Assembly (NCBI RefSeq): GCF_003696305.1
Contig: NZ_RFFK01000001.1
Coordinates: 744,001-808,000 of the forward strand
DNA length: 64,000 nucleotides
Source of the DNA: Pseudomonas sp. AOB-7
GTDB taxonomy: Bacteria; Pseudomonadota; Gammaproteobacteria; Pseudomonadales; Pseudomonadaceae
Direction of reading: 5' to 3'
In this document: positions 1 through 9,955 of the stretch, piece after piece
Numbering within the stretch: the first letter of the stretch is position 1
How the letters are laid out: the number at the start of each line of letters is the position of its first letter
Program-made: the position numbers and the translations under genes
Notes under the pieces: model-generated
Told to the model about the DNA's origin: nothing
Database searches by the model: none
What the model saw: the letters and a program-made list of their open reading frames with translations, nothing else

Positions 1-355
1 CCTCGGCTTTGGCTGCCTCGGCCTTTCGAGCCTCTTCGGCTTTCTTTTGTTCCGCTGCCTTGGCCTGGACCAGCTTCTGCTCTTCGGCCTTCTTCTGCTC
101 CAGACGCTCGGTCTCGAACTGCGGCGCCGAGGTCTTCTGCGCCTCGCCCGCCACCTTCTGGGTGGTCTGGGTGGTTGCCTGGCTCTGCGATTTCAATTGA
201 TACAGGGTGGCCTGCACCACCGGGCGTGCCGGCGGCAGCTCGGGGCTGAAGGCGAAGCTGACGAACAGCATGGCAAACATCAGGACGTGCAGACCCACGG
301 CCCAGACCACGGGCCAGAAGTAGCTTTCCGAGGGCGAACGCTCGCTGTGCTGCAT
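1..355 (-). CDS. tolA: TolA, N-terminal part (cut by window edge)
   Basis: TolA links the inner-membrane TolQR motor to outer-membrane Pal and TolB and is needed for outer-membrane constriction at division. Only the N-terminal ~118 residues are in the window. They begin MQHSERSPSESYFWP, followed by one transmembrane segment (about residues 14-34), a Gln/Thr-rich linker and the start of the Lys/Ala/Glu-rich helical domain (repeated KKAEE, AKAAEQKK). The ATG overlaps the tolR stop codon as TGATG, so the two are translationally coupled. The C-terminal domain lies beyond base 1. Identification rests on the anchor, the repeats and position after tolQ-tolR. Confidence 0.95.
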   Translation of the reverse strand, partial: MQHSERSPSESYFWPVVWAVGLHVLMFAMLFVSFAFSPELPPARPVVQATLYQLKSQSQATTQTTQKVAGEAQKTSAPQFETERLEQKKAEEQKLVQAKAAEQKKAEEARKAEAAKAE

Positions 356-807
356 CAGGGCGCCTCGGTAATCAATCCGACGTTGCCCACGTCGGCCTGC
401 TGCAGACCGCCCATGGCGGCCATCACCGTGCCGTAGTCGACCGACTTGTCGCCGCGCACGAACACCTGCACCGGCTTACCCTGACGACGGTTCTCGGCAA
501 TGATCGCCGACACCGCCTGGGTCATCTGTTCCAGGGTCGAGGCACGCTCCTGCTCGGTGTCGACGTCCACCTCGCTGCCCATGTTCCAGTAGTAGGTCTT
601 GTCGGCCTTGATGGAAATGGTCAGCACCTGGGCGTTGTTGTCCTGCGGCAGCGCCTCGCTGCTGACCTTGGGCAGATCGACCTTGACCCCCTGGTTGAGC
701 ATGGGCGCGGTGACCATGAAGATGACCAGCAGCACCAGCATCACGTCGATGTAGGGCACCACGTTCATCTCGGCGACCGGTTTGCGTCTGTTGCGAATTC
801 TCGCCAT
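355..807 (-). CDS. tolR: TolR, Tol-Pal proton-motor subunit
   Basis: TolR is an ExbD/TolR-family protein of 150 residues. It has a single N-terminal membrane segment containing the family signature Asp (VVPYIDVMLVLLVIF, Asp at about 21) that takes part in proton use with TolQ, then a periplasmic domain that reaches peptidoglycan. The ATG at 807 is preferred to the GTG at 816 because an AGGTG ribosome site lies 8 bases before it and the family begins MARIR-like. It sits 27 bases after tolQ and overlaps tolA by one base, so tolQRA is one operon. Confidence 0.96.
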   Translation of the reverse strand: MARIRNRRKPVAEMNVVPYIDVMLVLLVIFMVTAPMLNQGVKVDLPKVSSEALPQDNNAQVLTISIKADKTYYWNMGSEVDVDTEQERASTLEQMTQAVSAIIAENRRQGKPVQVFVRGDKSVDYGTVMAAMGGLQQADVGNVGLITEAP

Positions 808-834
808 GGCTAACACCTATCCTATGCGCGCGTC

Positions 835-1536
835 TTAGTCGTCCGAGGTGTGCACCTTGCGGTGCAGGATGGCCTGGAACTCGTCGGCGAAGGTGTAGTA
901 ACGACCGATCAGCATTTCACCGCGGGCGGCGAAACGGTTGTAGGCGATCACCGCGGGAATCGCGGCGAACAGGCCGATGGCGGTGGCGATCAGCGCCTCG
1001 GCGATGCCCGGGGCGACGGTGGCCAGGGTGGCCTGCTGCACCTGGGCCAGGCCGCGGAAGGAGTTCATGATGCCCCATACGGTGCCGAACAGGCCGATGT
1101 AGGGGCTGGTGGAGCCGACGGTGGCGAGGAACGGCAGCGCGGTTTCCAGCTTCTCTTCTTCGCGCGAGATGGCCACGCGCATGGCACGCGACACCCCATC
1201 CATCACCGCATCCGGGTCGACGCCCTGCTGCTGGCGCAGGCGGGAAAATTCCTTGAAGCCGGCGCGGAAGATCTGCTCCAGACCGGAATCCGGGTCGGGG
1301 TTGCTGCCGGCCTGGCGATACAGCTTGGACAGGTCGATACCGGACCAGAAGCGATCCTCGAAGGCATCCAGCGCGCGCTTGGCGGCGCGAATGGCATTGC
1401 TGCGCTGGAAGATCATCACCCAGGAAATGACCGAGGCGGCCACCAGGGTGAGCATCACCAACTGCACCACCAGACTGGCGTTACTGATCAGACTCCACAT
1501 CGACATATGGTCAACGGCGTTGGCGTTGGCTTCCAC
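835..1536 (-). CDS. tolQ: TolQ, Tol-Pal proton-motor subunit
   Basis: TolQ is a 233-residue MotA/TolQ/ExbB-type inner-membrane protein that forms the channel around TolR and energises TolA. The three expected membrane segments are visible near residues 15-40, 135-160 and 170-200, with the conserved stretch TVGSTSPYIGLFGTVWGIM and the following Thr/Ala-rich helix. Translation starts at GTG, supported by AGGAG eight bases upstream. It begins two bases after the ybgC stop, the usual ybgC-tolQRA arrangement. Confidence 0.97.
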   Translation of the reverse strand: MEANANAVDHMSMWSLISNASLVVQLVMLTLVAASVISWVMIFQRSNAIRAAKRALDAFEDRFWSGIDLSKLYRQAGSNPDPDSGLEQIFRAGFKEFSRLRQQQGVDPDAVMDGVSRAMRVAISREEEKLETALPFLATVGSTSPYIGLFGTVWGIMNSFRGLAQVQQATLATVAPGIAEALIATAIGLFAAIPAVIAYNRFAARGEMLIGRYYTFADEFQAILHRKVHTSDD

Positions 1537-1538
1537 GC

Positions 1539-1991
1539 TTACTCTCCTGCTGCAATTAGGCCCGGCGCCTGCACCCCGGCGAACGCATGGCGCAGGGATT
1601 CGGGGATGGCCCGGGGTTTCAAGTTGTCGGCGCGCACACAGGCCACCAGGAACTGCCCTTCGCAGAGCAGCACAGCATCCGCGGCCCGCCTGACCTGTTG
1701 ACGAAAACGCAGGCTGACACGGTTCAATTCGATTACCTCGGCGCTGATGGTCAGCTCGTCGTCCAGCCGCGCCGGCGCGTGATAGCGCGCCTCGGCCGAA
1801 TGCACGACGAACAACAGGCCCTCACCGGCCAGCGCCGACTGGGCATAACCCAGTTCACGCAGACGCTCGGTGCGAGCCCGCTCCATGAATTTGAGGTAGT
1901 TGACGTAGTAGACGATACCGCCGGCGTCGGTGTCCTCGTAATAGACCCGGCAACGGTGGCTGAACGGCTGGACTCCGTTTTGCGCGCGCAT
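1539..1991 (-). CDS. ybgC: Tol-Pal-associated acyl-CoA thioesterase YbgC
   Basis: This 150-residue hotdog-fold 4-hydroxybenzoyl-CoA-thioesterase-like protein hydrolyses acyl-CoA thioesters in the cytoplasm. The family signature is present: [20 protein letters not shown] with the catalytic Asp of DTDAGG, then MERARTE. GAGGA lies 7 bases before the ATG. It is the first gene of the tol operon, as in most Proteobacteria. Its role in Tol function is not fixed by sequence; the enzyme class is. Confidence 0.95.
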   Translation of the reverse strand: MRAQNGVQPFSHRCRVYYEDTDAGGIVYYVNYLKFMERARTERLRELGYAQSALAGEGLLFVVHSAEARYHAPARLDDELTISAEVIELNRVSLRFRQQVRRAADAVLLCEGQFLVACVRADNLKPRAIPESLRHAFAGVQAPGLIAAGE

Positions 1992-2044
1992 ACTCTAGTC
2001 CTCGCCCTGCTGCTTGCCAATCCGGCTTGGTAACAATTTTTTCG

Positions 2045-3097
<1,053 letters not shown>

Positions 3098-3110
3098 CGA
3101 TAGGGTTCCA

Positions 3111-3716
3111 CTAAGCCATGCCGCGCAAGGCGCGACGGATCAAATCTTCGCTGGTCAAACCATCCTCCTTGACGGCCGCCACGGCCCGGCTGGCCTCTTG
3201 CGGCTTGTAGCCCAGGGATATCAGGGCACTCACCGCGTCATTCTCCGCGCTTGAGACTGCCCCCCCGGCGCGAGGTTCAACCACCAGGGTGGCGATGGCC
3301 GGCATGCTTTCCCAGGCCTTGAAGCGGTCCTTGAGTTCCACCAGCAGGCGCTCGGCGGTCTTCTTGCCGACGCCCGGCACCTTGGTCAGCGCCGCGGCGT
3401 CCTGAGCCTGCACGCAGCGTACCAGCTCGTCCACCTCCAGCCCGGACATCAGCGCCAGGGCCAGCTTGGGGCCGACGCCGTTGAGCCGGATCAGCTCGCG
3501 GAACAGCTCGCGCTCGCGCTTCTCGAAGAAGCCGTAGAGCAGCTGGGCATCCTCGCGCACCACCTGGTGGGTGTGCAGGCACAGCGGCTCGCCCACCGAG
3601 GGCAGACGATAAAGGGTGGTCATCGGCACTTCCAGCTCATAACCGACGCCATTTACATCCAGAAGCAAATGCGGCGGCTGCTTTTCCGCCAGGGTGCCGC
3701 GCAAACGTCCGATCAC
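3111..3716 (-). CDS. ruvA: RuvA, Holliday-junction DNA-binding subunit
   Basis: RuvA is the tetrameric junction-binding subunit of RuvAB. The 201-residue protein has the N-terminal OB fold (MIGRLRGTL), two helix-hairpin-helix motifs ([13 protein letters not shown] and [14 protein letters not shown]) and the C-terminal domain III that contacts RuvB ([12 protein letters not shown]). Two GTG codons are adjacent (3719 and 3716). I chose the second because it gives the family N-terminus MIGRL and the usual length; AAAGGA lies upstream of both. It is 21 bases after ruvC. Confidence 0.96.
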   Translation of the reverse strand: MIGRLRGTLAEKQPPHLLLDVNGVGYELEVPMTTLYRLPSVGEPLCLHTHQVVREDAQLLYGFFEKRERELFRELIRLNGVGPKLALALMSGLEVDELVRCVQAQDAAALTKVPGVGKKTAERLLVELKDRFKAWESMPAIATLVVEPRAGGAVSSAENDAVSALISLGYKPQEASRAVAAVKEDGLTSEDLIRRALRGMA

Positions 3717-3737
3717 CACTGCTGTCCTTTAATTAGA

Positions 3738-4262
3738 TTACAAACGAAGGCGCCCGCCGCGCCGCTTGGCGCCGGCCAGGCCGTGGGGAATCAGGCTCTG
3801 CCGATGGTGGGCGTGGCACAGGGCGATGCCGAGGGCGTCGGAGGCGTCGATCTGCGGCTTCTGCGTCAGCTTGAGCAGGTGCATGACCATCATCTGCACC
3901 TGCTGCTTGTCCGCCGCGCCGGTACCGACCACCGCCTGCTTGACCTGGGTGGCGGTGTACTCGGCCACCTCCAGCCCCGCCTCCACCGCCGCGACTATGG
4001 CGGCGCCGCGCGCCTGGCCGAGCTTGAGCGCCGAATCGGCGTTGCGCGCCATGAACACCTGTTCGATGCCCATGGTCACCGGCCCATAGCTGCGGATCAC
4101 CTCGCCGACGCCGCGAAAGACGATCTGCAGGCGCTCGGCCAGGGACCCGTCACCGGTGCGAATGCAGCCACTGGCGACGTACTCGCAGCCACGGCCGGTA
4201 TCGCGCACCACGCCGTAGCCGGTGATGCGCGAGCCGGGATCTATCCCCAGAATCAGCGTCAT
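3738..4262 (-). CDS. ruvC: RuvC, Holliday-junction resolvase
   Basis: RuvC cuts the Holliday junction symmetrically after RuvAB migration. The 174-residue RNase-H-fold protein carries the acidic catalytic set: Asp7 in [13 protein letters not shown], Glu near 66 in GIEQVF, and the C-terminal [14 protein letters not shown]. It begins with ATG and is the first gene of ruvCAB. The 5' region is separated from pmpR by a terminator hairpin, so ruvCAB probably has its own promoter in 4263-4378. Confidence 0.97.
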   Translation of the reverse strand: MTLILGIDPGSRITGYGVVRDTGRGCEYVASGCIRTGDGSLAERLQIVFRGVGEVIRSYGPVTMGIEQVFMARNADSALKLGQARGAAIVAAVEAGLEVAEYTATQVKQAVVGTGAADKQQVQMMVMHLLKLTQKPQIDASDALGIALCHAHHRQSLIPHGLAGAKRRGGRLRL

Positions 4263-4378
4263 GCCTGTTTTCCATCGATGACGCGCCAGGCGTCACACTG
4301 TCTATTTATCCAGGGCGCGAGTATAGGGGCGCCGACGGGCCGCCGTCACCCAGTAGCGGATGCCCGGCGGGCAGATAT

Positions 4379-4414
4379 GAAAAAGCCGGAAGTGCCCGCG
4401 GCGACTTCCGGCTC
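4379..4414 (-). terminator. Intrinsic terminator after pmpR
   Basis: On the minus strand a 10-bp stem (AGCCGGAAGT / ACTTCCGGCT) with a GC-rich loop is followed by a run of T. It begins 17 bases past the pmpR stop codon and separates pmpR from ruvCAB. Confidence 0.8.
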
Positions 4415-4431
4415 ACGGCCTGTCCTATGGC

Positions 4432-5181
4432 TCAGCCCAACTGATCCATGATCTCGTCGGGGATTTCCGCGTTGTGGTAGACGTTCTGCACGTCGTCGAG
4501 GTCTTCCAGCATGTCGATCAGTTTGATCACCTTCTGCGCGGTTTCCAGATCGGCAATCGGCGCGCTGATCGAGGGGATCATGGCGATTTCCGCCTCGTCG
4601 GCCTTGAAGCCGGCGGCCGCCAGCGCCTCGTTGACCGCGTGGAACTCGGTGAAGCTGGTGGACACCAGCGCCGAGCCGTCCTCGCCCATCTCCACGTCGT
4701 CGGCGCCGGCGTCCAGCGCCGCTTCCATCAGGGCGTCCTCATCCACGCCGGGAGCGAAGCTGAGCTGGCCCTTGCGCTCGAACATGTAGGCCACCGAACC
4801 GTCGGTGCCGAGGTTGCCGCCGCACTTGCTGAAGGCATGGCGCACTTCGGCGGCGGTACGGTTGCGGTTATCGGTCATCACTTCGACGATGATCGCCACG
4901 CCGCTCGGCGCGTAGCCTTCGTAGCTGAACTCGACGACGTTGTCGGCTTCGTTGTTGCCGGCGCCGCGGGCGATGGCGCGATCGATCACCTCGCGCGACA
5001 TGTTGGCGGTCAGCGCCTTGTCCACCGCCAGGCGCAGGCGCGGGTTGTCCGCCGGGATCGGCCCGCCATGCTTGGCCGCCACCGTCAGTTCACGGATCAG
5101 CTTGGTGAAGATCTTGCCGCGCTTGGCGTCCTGACGACCCTTGCGGTGCTTGATATTGGCCCATTTGGAATGACCAGCCAT
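4432..5181 (-). CDS. pmpR: YebC/PmpR family transcriptional regulator
   Basis: This 249-residue protein belongs to the YebC/TACO1 family. The start [23 protein letters not shown] and the domain with [11 protein letters not shown] and [20 protein letters not shown] are diagnostic. In P. aeruginosa the orthologue PmpR represses the pqsR quinolone-signal regulator; other family members are also linked to ribosome rescue at polyproline stretches, so the main role here is not settled. GGAGTGAG lies 3 bases ahead of the ATG. It follows aspS, with a terminator hairpin between them. Confidence 0.95.
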   Translation of the reverse strand: MAGHSKWANIKHRKGRQDAKRGKIFTKLIRELTVAAKHGGPIPADNPRLRLAVDKALTANMSREVIDRAIARGAGNNEADNVVEFSYEGYAPSGVAIIVEVMTDNRNRTAAEVRHAFSKCGGNLGTDGSVAYMFERKGQLSFAPGVDEDALMEAALDAGADDVEMGEDGSALVSTSFTEFHAVNEALAAAGFKADEAEIAMIPSISAPIADLETAQKVIKLIDMLEDLDDVQNVYHNAEIPDEIMDQLG

Positions 5182-5234
5182 AACTCACTCCGTTTCTTTC
5201 ATTGAACAATTGCCGGGGGGGCGCCCCCAAAACG

Positions 5235-5260
5235 AAGAAGCCTGGCAATCCAGGCTTCTT
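5235..5260 (-). terminator. Intrinsic terminator after aspS
   Basis: A perfect 11-bp inverted repeat (AAGAAGCCTGG / CCAGGCTTCTT, 4-base loop) lies 8 bases past the aspS stop. On the minus strand it continues into CGTTTTGG, a short T run. It sits between aspS and pmpR. Confidence 0.8.
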
Positions 5261-5268
5261 GTACAGGC

Positions 5269-7044
5269 TTATTCGGCCTTGGCCTGCTCGCGCAGGCGGA
5301 TATGCAGCTCGCGCAGCGATTTGTTGTCGACGATGCCCGGGGCCTGGGTCATCACGCAGGCGGCGCTCTGGGTTTTCGGGAAGGCGATCACTTCGCGGAT
5401 CGAGCTGGCGCCGGTCATCAGCATCACCAGGCGGTCCAGGCCGAAGGCCAGGCCGCCGTGGGGCGGCGCGCCGTATTTGAGCGCATCGAGGAGGAAGCCG
5501 AACTTCTCCTGCTGCTCCTCTTCGCTGATGCCGAGCACGCGGAACACGGTCTGCTGCATGGCCTTGTCGTGGATACGGATCGAGCCGCCACCCAGCTCGG
5601 TACCGTTGAGCACCATGTCATAGGCGCGCGACAGCGCGGCGGCCGGGTTGGCCTCCAGCTCCTCGGGGCTGCAGCTCGGCGAGGTGAAGGGGTGGTGCAT
5701 GGCGGTCAGGCTGCCGTCGTCGTTTTCCTCGAACATCGGGAAGTCGACCACCCACAGCGGCGCCCACTCGCAGGTCAGCAGATTGAGGTCGTGACCCAGC
5801 TTGATGCGCAGCGCGCCCAGGGCCTCGCTGACGATCTTGGCCTTGTCGGCGCCGAAGAACACGATATCGCCATCGACGGCGCCAACACGGTCGAGGATGA
5901 CGTTGATGTTGTCCAGCGGGATGTTCTTGACGATCGGCGACTGCAGACCGTCAACGCCGGCAGCACGCTCGTTGACCTTGATATAGGCCAGGCCCTTGGC
6001 GCCGTAGATGCCGACGAACTTGGTGTAGTCGTCGATCTGCTTGCGCGGCATGCTCGCCCCGCCCGGTACGCGCAGCGCGGTGACGCGGCATTTCGGGTCG
6101 TTGGCAGGGCCGGCGAACACCTTGAATTCGACGTCCTTGAGCTGGTCCTCCACGTCCACCAGCTCCAGCGGGATACGCAGGTCCGGCTTGTCTGAGCCGA
6201 AGCGGCGCATGGCTTCGGCCAGGGTCATGTGCGGCAGTTCGCCGAACTCGACGTCCAGCACTTCCTTGAACAGGTTGCGCACCATGGTCTCGGTGATGGC
6301 CATGATGTCGCTTTCATCGAGGAAGCTGGTCTCGATGTCGATCTGGGTGAATTCCGGCTGACGGTCGGCACGCAGGTCTTCGTCGCGGAAGCACTTGGCG
6401 ATCTGGTAGTAGCGGTCGAAGCCGGCCACCATCAGCAGTTGCTTGAACAGCTGCGGCGACTGCGGCAGGGCGAAGAAGCTGCCGGCGTGGGTGCGGCTCG
6501 GCACCAGGTAGTCGCGCGCGCCTTCCGGGGTGGCGCGGGTCAGGATCGGCGTCTCGACGTCGAGGAAGCCGTTGTCGTCCAGGTAGCGGCGGATGCTGCT
6601 GGTGATGCGCGAACGCAGCTTGAGCTTCTCGGCCATCTCCGGGCGACGCAGGTCGATGAAGCGGTAACGCAGGCGGGTTTCTTCGCCGACGTCGGTGTAT
6701 TCGTTGAGCGGGAACGGCGGGGTCTCGGCCTCGTTCAATACTTCCAGCTCGTAGCCCAGCACCTCGATGGCGCCGCTGGCCATGTTCGGGTTGACCGCAC
6801 CGGCCGGGCGCAGGCGCACCTTGCCGGTGATCTTGACCACGTATTCGCTGCGCACGCGGTCGGCCTTGGCGAAGGTTTCGGCGCGATCCGGGTCGAACAC
6901 CACCTGGGCCAGGCCTTCACGATCGCGGATGTCGAGGAAGATCACCCCGCCGTGGTCGCGGCGACGGTGCACCCAGCCGCAAAGGGTGATTTCCTGGCCA
7001 TCCAGGCTCTCGTTCAGTTGGCCGCAATAGTGGCTGCGCATCAT
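5269..7044 (-). CDS. aspS: Aspartyl-tRNA synthetase (probably non-discriminating)
   Basis: AspS charges tRNA(Asp). It is a class II synthetase of 591 residues: N-terminal OB anticodon-binding domain ([22 protein letters not shown]), motif 2 ([16 protein letters not shown]), a GAD insert domain and motif 3 ([12 protein letters not shown]). The ATG pair at 7044/7041 gives the Pseudomonas N-terminus [10 protein letters not shown]; an in-frame start 69 bases further upstream would add an unconserved leader. In Pseudomonas this enzyme also makes Asp-tRNA(Asn) for GatCAB amidation; that is family knowledge, not visible here. A terminator follows. Confidence 0.97.
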   Translation of the reverse strand: MMRSHYCGQLNESLDGQEITLCGWVHRRRDHGGVIFLDIRDREGLAQVVFDPDRAETFAKADRVRSEYVVKITGKVRLRPAGAVNPNMASGAIEVLGYELEVLNEAETPPFPLNEYTDVGEETRLRYRFIDLRRPEMAEKLKLRSRITSSIRRYLDDNGFLDVETPILTRATPEGARDYLVPSRTHAGSFFALPQSPQLFKQLLMVAGFDRYYQIAKCFRDEDLRADRQPEFTQIDIETSFLDESDIMAITETMVRNLFKEVLDVEFGELPHMTLAEAMRRFGSDKPDLRIPLELVDVEDQLKDVEFKVFAGPANDPKCRVTALRVPGGASMPRKQIDDYTKFVGIYGAKGLAYIKVNERAAGVDGLQSPIVKNIPLDNINVILDRVGAVDGDIVFFGADKAKIVSEALGALRIKLGHDLNLLTCEWAPLWVVDFPMFEENDDGSLTAMHHPFTSPSCSPEELEANPAAALSRAYDMVLNGTELGGGSIRIHDKAMQQTVFRVLGISEEEQQEKFGFLLDALKYGAPPHGGLAFGLDRLVMLMTGASSIREVIAFPKTQSAACVMTQAPGIVDNKSLRELHIRLREQAKAE

Positions 7045-7159
7045 GATCGTGGTTCGCTTCTCTAAAGGTCTTGGATTGGTCAGGCGGCGCCCTGCGCACT
7101 GGGCAGAGGCCACGCCGCGGCGAGCGTCCAGCCGCGCGCCCCGTCTTGAAAAGAGCGGG

Positions 7160-7213
7160 ATTATATAGGGTAAATCGCCGGGGCGCAGCCGCCCGGCGGA
7201 TGGCTTCTATAAT
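7160..7213. promoter_or_regulatory. Divergent promoter region, aspS and the HPt/HD-GYP gene
   Basis: The aspS / HPt-gene intergenic region holds a perfect TATAAT on the plus strand (7208-7213), 29 bases before the plus-strand start, and a TATAAT on the minus strand (complement of 7160-7165) pointing to aspS. Neither has a good TTGACA at the proper distance, so both would be weak -35 promoters. This is a sequence match only. Confidence 0.45.
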
Positions 7214-7242
7214 GAAGGGCGCCTTCGTCGCGGAGAACCGCC

Positions 7243-8361
7243 ATGCCCCTGCCCCGCCTCGCCGACCTCTCCAGCGACCTGCTGGATGACTTTCGCCTGG
7301 ACGCCGCCGAGCAGTTCCCGCGCTGCGAACAACTGCTGATCGAACTGGAGCGCGCACCCAGCAGCGGCGAGCGGCTGCGCGAGCTGTTTCGCCTGGTGCA
7401 CACGCTCAAGGGCAACCTCGGCTACGTCGGCCTCAATGCGCTGATGCCGCTGCCGCAGGCCATGGAAGACGTGCTCGGCGCCCTGCGCGAGGAACGCCTG
7501 GCGTTCGACAGCCTGCTCGGCGACATCCTGCTGCTGACCCTCGACCACCTGCGCGCCCTGATCGACCAGGCCCTCGGCGGCCCCAACGCACGCCTCGGCG
7601 CCGCCCAGCTCGACCAGCTGTGCCAGGCCCTGCAGGCATTGGCCATGGCACCGGCGAGCCAGCAGGGGGAAATCCGCCGCCAGTTGCTGCAGCGACTGGA
7701 CCCCAGCACCCACCTGCAAGCCCCGCCCGCGCCGCTGCAGAGCCAGACCGACGCCCTGCTGGCCCACCACGGCATCGCCGCGCACCCCGACCTACAGTTC
7801 TTCGCCGCCCTGACCCAGGCCGCCGAGCAGCGCTCGCGCTACTGGCAAGGCCGCAACCTGCGCCTGCTCGACCTGAGCCTGAGCATCAACGCCCAGGGCG
7901 GCCTGGCCGAGCGCCCGGAACAGCTGGCGGCGGCGGTCTGCCTGCACGATCTGGGCATGGCCTTCCTGCCGCTGCAGCTGCTGCACAAGCAGGCCGACCT
8001 GAGCCGCGAGGAACGCCGCCTGATGCAGGGCCATCCGCGCCTGGCCGGCGACCTGCTCAGGCGCATGCCGGACTGGGCGCCGGCCATGGAGATCGTCCTG
8101 CAGCACCAGGAGCACGCCGACGGCAGCGGTTATCCCAAGGGCCTGCGTGAGGCGGAGATCAGCCCCGGCGCGCTGATCCTGCACATCGCCGACGCCTTCG
8201 ACGCGCGCACCCACGAACGCGCCCACCAGACCCTGAGCAAGCGCCCGCTGCTGCGCGCCATCCTGGAGATCAACAACCTCGCCGGCCAGCAGTTCAGCGC
8301 GCACTGGGTCGAGGTGTTCAACCGCACCCTGCAGCAGAACCCCAACCTGGCCCACGGCTGA
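7243..8361 (+). CDS. HPt domain fused to a degenerate HD-GYP domain
   Basis: The 372-residue cytoplasmic protein starts with a histidine-phosphotransfer-like helical domain (about 15-110) whose phospho-acceptor motif is intact: LVHTLKGNLGYVG, His53. Residues 185-345 resemble HD-GYP cyclic-di-GMP phosphodiesterases: LHDLGMAFLP (His235-Asp236), QGHPRLAGDLL, HADGSGYPKGL (GYP 296-298) and ADAFDA. The usual HDxGK lysine is Met, HHE reads HQE, and the first metal His ahead of the HD pair is not seen, so catalysis may be lost or changed. No receiver domain is present; it probably takes phosphate from a separate kinase. It lies between aspS and the dps-like gene, where P. aeruginosa has no such gene. 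Confidence 0.8.
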   Translation: MPLPRLADLSSDLLDDFRLDAAEQFPRCEQLLIELERAPSSGERLRELFRLVHTLKGNLGYVGLNALMPLPQAMEDVLGALREERLAFDSLLGDILLLTLDHLRALIDQALGGPNARLGAAQLDQLCQALQALAMAPASQQGEIRRQLLQRLDPSTHLQAPPAPLQSQTDALLAHHGIAAHPDLQFFAALTQAAEQRSRYWQGRNLRLLDLSLSINAQGGLAERPEQLAAAVCLHDLGMAFLPLQLLHKQADLSREERRLMQGHPRLAGDLLRRMPDWAPAMEIVLQHQEHADGSGYPKGLREAEISPGALILHIADAFDARTHERAHQTLSKRPLLRAILEINNLAGQQFSAHWVEVFNRTLQQNPNLAHG

Positions 8362-8435
8362 AACGGTTGTGCCGGCCCGCCCCGAGTGGCTAAGCTCCGG
8401 CCTCCATGGACAACCATCGCGCGCAAGGAGCCACC

Positions 8436-9254
8436 ATGCACTCTCTCTCCGGCAAGGTCGCCGTGATCACCGGCGCCGCCTCCGGCATCGGCCAGGCCCT
8501 GGCCACCCGCCTGGCCGCCGAAGGCTGCCAACTGGCCCTGGCCGACATCGACCTGGCGCAGCTCGAACGCAACGCCGAGGCCCTGCGCGGCAGCGGCGCG
8601 CGCGTCAGCTGCCACGCCCTGGACGTCGCCGAGCGCGCGGCAGTCTACGCCTTCGCCGACCGCGTGCTGGCCGAACATGGCGGCGCCGACCTGATCGTCA
8701 ACAACGCCGGCGTCGCCGTGTCGCAGACCATCGAGGCGCTCGGCTACGACGACTTCGAGTGGCTGATGAACATCAACTTCTGGGGCGTGGTGCACGGCAG
8801 CAAGGCCTTCCTGCCGCACCTGCTGCGACAGGGCAGCGGGCACATCGTCAACCTGTCGAGCATCTTCGGCATCATCAGCCTGCCGACCCAGGGCGCCTAC
8901 AACGCCAGCAAGTTCGCCGTGCGCGGCTTCACCGAGGCCCTGCGCCAGGAGGTCGCCTGCCGCGGCGTGGCGGTCAGTTGCGTGCATCCCGGCGGGATCA
9001 AGACCAATATCGCCCGTTCCGCGCGCTTCTACCGTGGCATCGACGGCTCGCAGGACGCCGAGCGCGCCGCCCACAATTTCGACAAGCTCGCGCGCACCAG
9101 CGCCGCGCAGGCGGCCGAGGCGATAGTCGCCGGGATCAAGGCCGGCCAGCCGCGCATCCTGATCGGCAGCGATGCGCGCTTTCTCGACCGCGTCCAACGC
9201 CTGCTACCGGCGGCCTACCCCAGGCTGCTGGCCAAGCTTCTGCATAAAAAGTGA
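8436..9254 (+). CDS. Short-chain dehydrogenase/reductase
   Basis: This is a classical SDR of 272 residues. The Rossmann cofactor motif TGAASGIGQ is near residue 12, NNAGV near 90, and the catalytic Ser with Tyr-x-x-x-Lys in YNASKFAVRG. Acidic ADID after the second strand suggests NAD rather than NADP. I start at the ATG at 8436, which has AAGGAG 5 bases upstream; an earlier ATG at 8406 lacks a site. The substrate cannot be told. It follows the HPt gene by 74 bases on the same strand. Confidence 0.88.
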   Translation: MHSLSGKVAVITGAASGIGQALATRLAAEGCQLALADIDLAQLERNAEALRGSGARVSCHALDVAERAAVYAFADRVLAEHGGADLIVNNAGVAVSQTIEALGYDDFEWLMNINFWGVVHGSKAFLPHLLRQGSGHIVNLSSIFGIISLPTQGAYNASKFAVRGFTEALRQEVACRGVAVSCVHPGGIKTNIARSARFYRGIDGSQDAERAAHNFDKLARTSAAQAAEAIVAGIKAGQPRILIGSDARFLDRVQRLLPAAYPRLLAKLLHKK

Positions 9255-9387
9255 ACCGCAAGTTATCGATAGCTTCTAAACATGGCTTTCATTGACATAA
9301 GCCAAGATTGCCCCGAGTGGTCCCGTGTTAGGCTCCGCCCAACACTAGGGATCGACACCCCGGGCTCACCTGAGAGGAAAAAACCCT

Positions 9388-9858
9388 ATGGAAATCAATA
9401 TCGGAATCGCCGAACAGGATCGCGCCGCCATCGCCGAAGGCCTGTCGCGCCTGCTGGCCGACACCTACACCCTGTACCTGAAGACCCACAATTTTCACTG
9501 GAACGTCACCGGCCCGATGTTCAACACCCTGCACCTGATGTTCGAGGGGCAGTACAACGAGCTGGCCCTGGCGGTCGACGCCATCGCCGAGCGCATCCGT
9601 GCCCTGGGTTTCCCGGCGCCGGGCACCTACGCCGCCTACGCGCGCCTGTCGTCGATCAAGGAAGAGGAAGGCGTGCCCAGCGCCGAGGACATGATCAAGC
9701 AACTGGTGCAGGGCCAGGAGGCCGTGGTGCGCACCGCACGCGGCATCTTCCCGCTGCTGGACAAGGTCAGCGACGAACCCACCGCCGACCTGCTGACCCA
9801 GCGCATGCAGGTGCACGAGAAGACCGCCTGGATGCTGCGCAGCCTGCTCGCCGCATGA
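9388..9858 (+). CDS. Dps-like ferritin family protein
   Basis: This 156-residue Dps/bacterioferritin-like protein should form a hollow shell that oxidises and stores iron and protects DNA from peroxide. The ferroxidase signature is present: [27 protein letters not shown] contains the His, Asp/Glu ligands typical of Dps. AGAGGAAA precedes the ATG. It is the likely equivalent of the gene found beside aspS in P. aeruginosa. A terminator follows directly, so it is probably monocistronic. Confidence 0.92.
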   Translation: MEINIGIAEQDRAAIAEGLSRLLADTYTLYLKTHNFHWNVTGPMFNTLHLMFEGQYNELALAVDAIAERIRALGFPAPGTYAAYARLSSIKEEEGVPSAEDMIKQLVQGQEAVVRTARGIFPLLDKVSDEPTADLLTQRMQVHEKTAWMLRSLLAA

Positions 9859-9867
9859 CCCGCCCCG

Positions 9868-9892
9868 AGGCCCGGTGATCCGGGCCTTTTCA
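9868..9892 (+). terminator. Intrinsic terminator after the dps-like gene
   Basis: AGGCCCGG / CCGGGCCT with a TGAT loop is followed by TTTTCATT, starting 10 bases after the stop codon. The next gene therefore needs its own promoter within the following 60 bases. Confidence 0.85.
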
Positions 9893-9955
9893 TTAGGCAG
9901 TCGCCCCCCGCCTGTTCTATGCTCTGGCCATTCGCCACCGAGTTTCGTGACGCAT

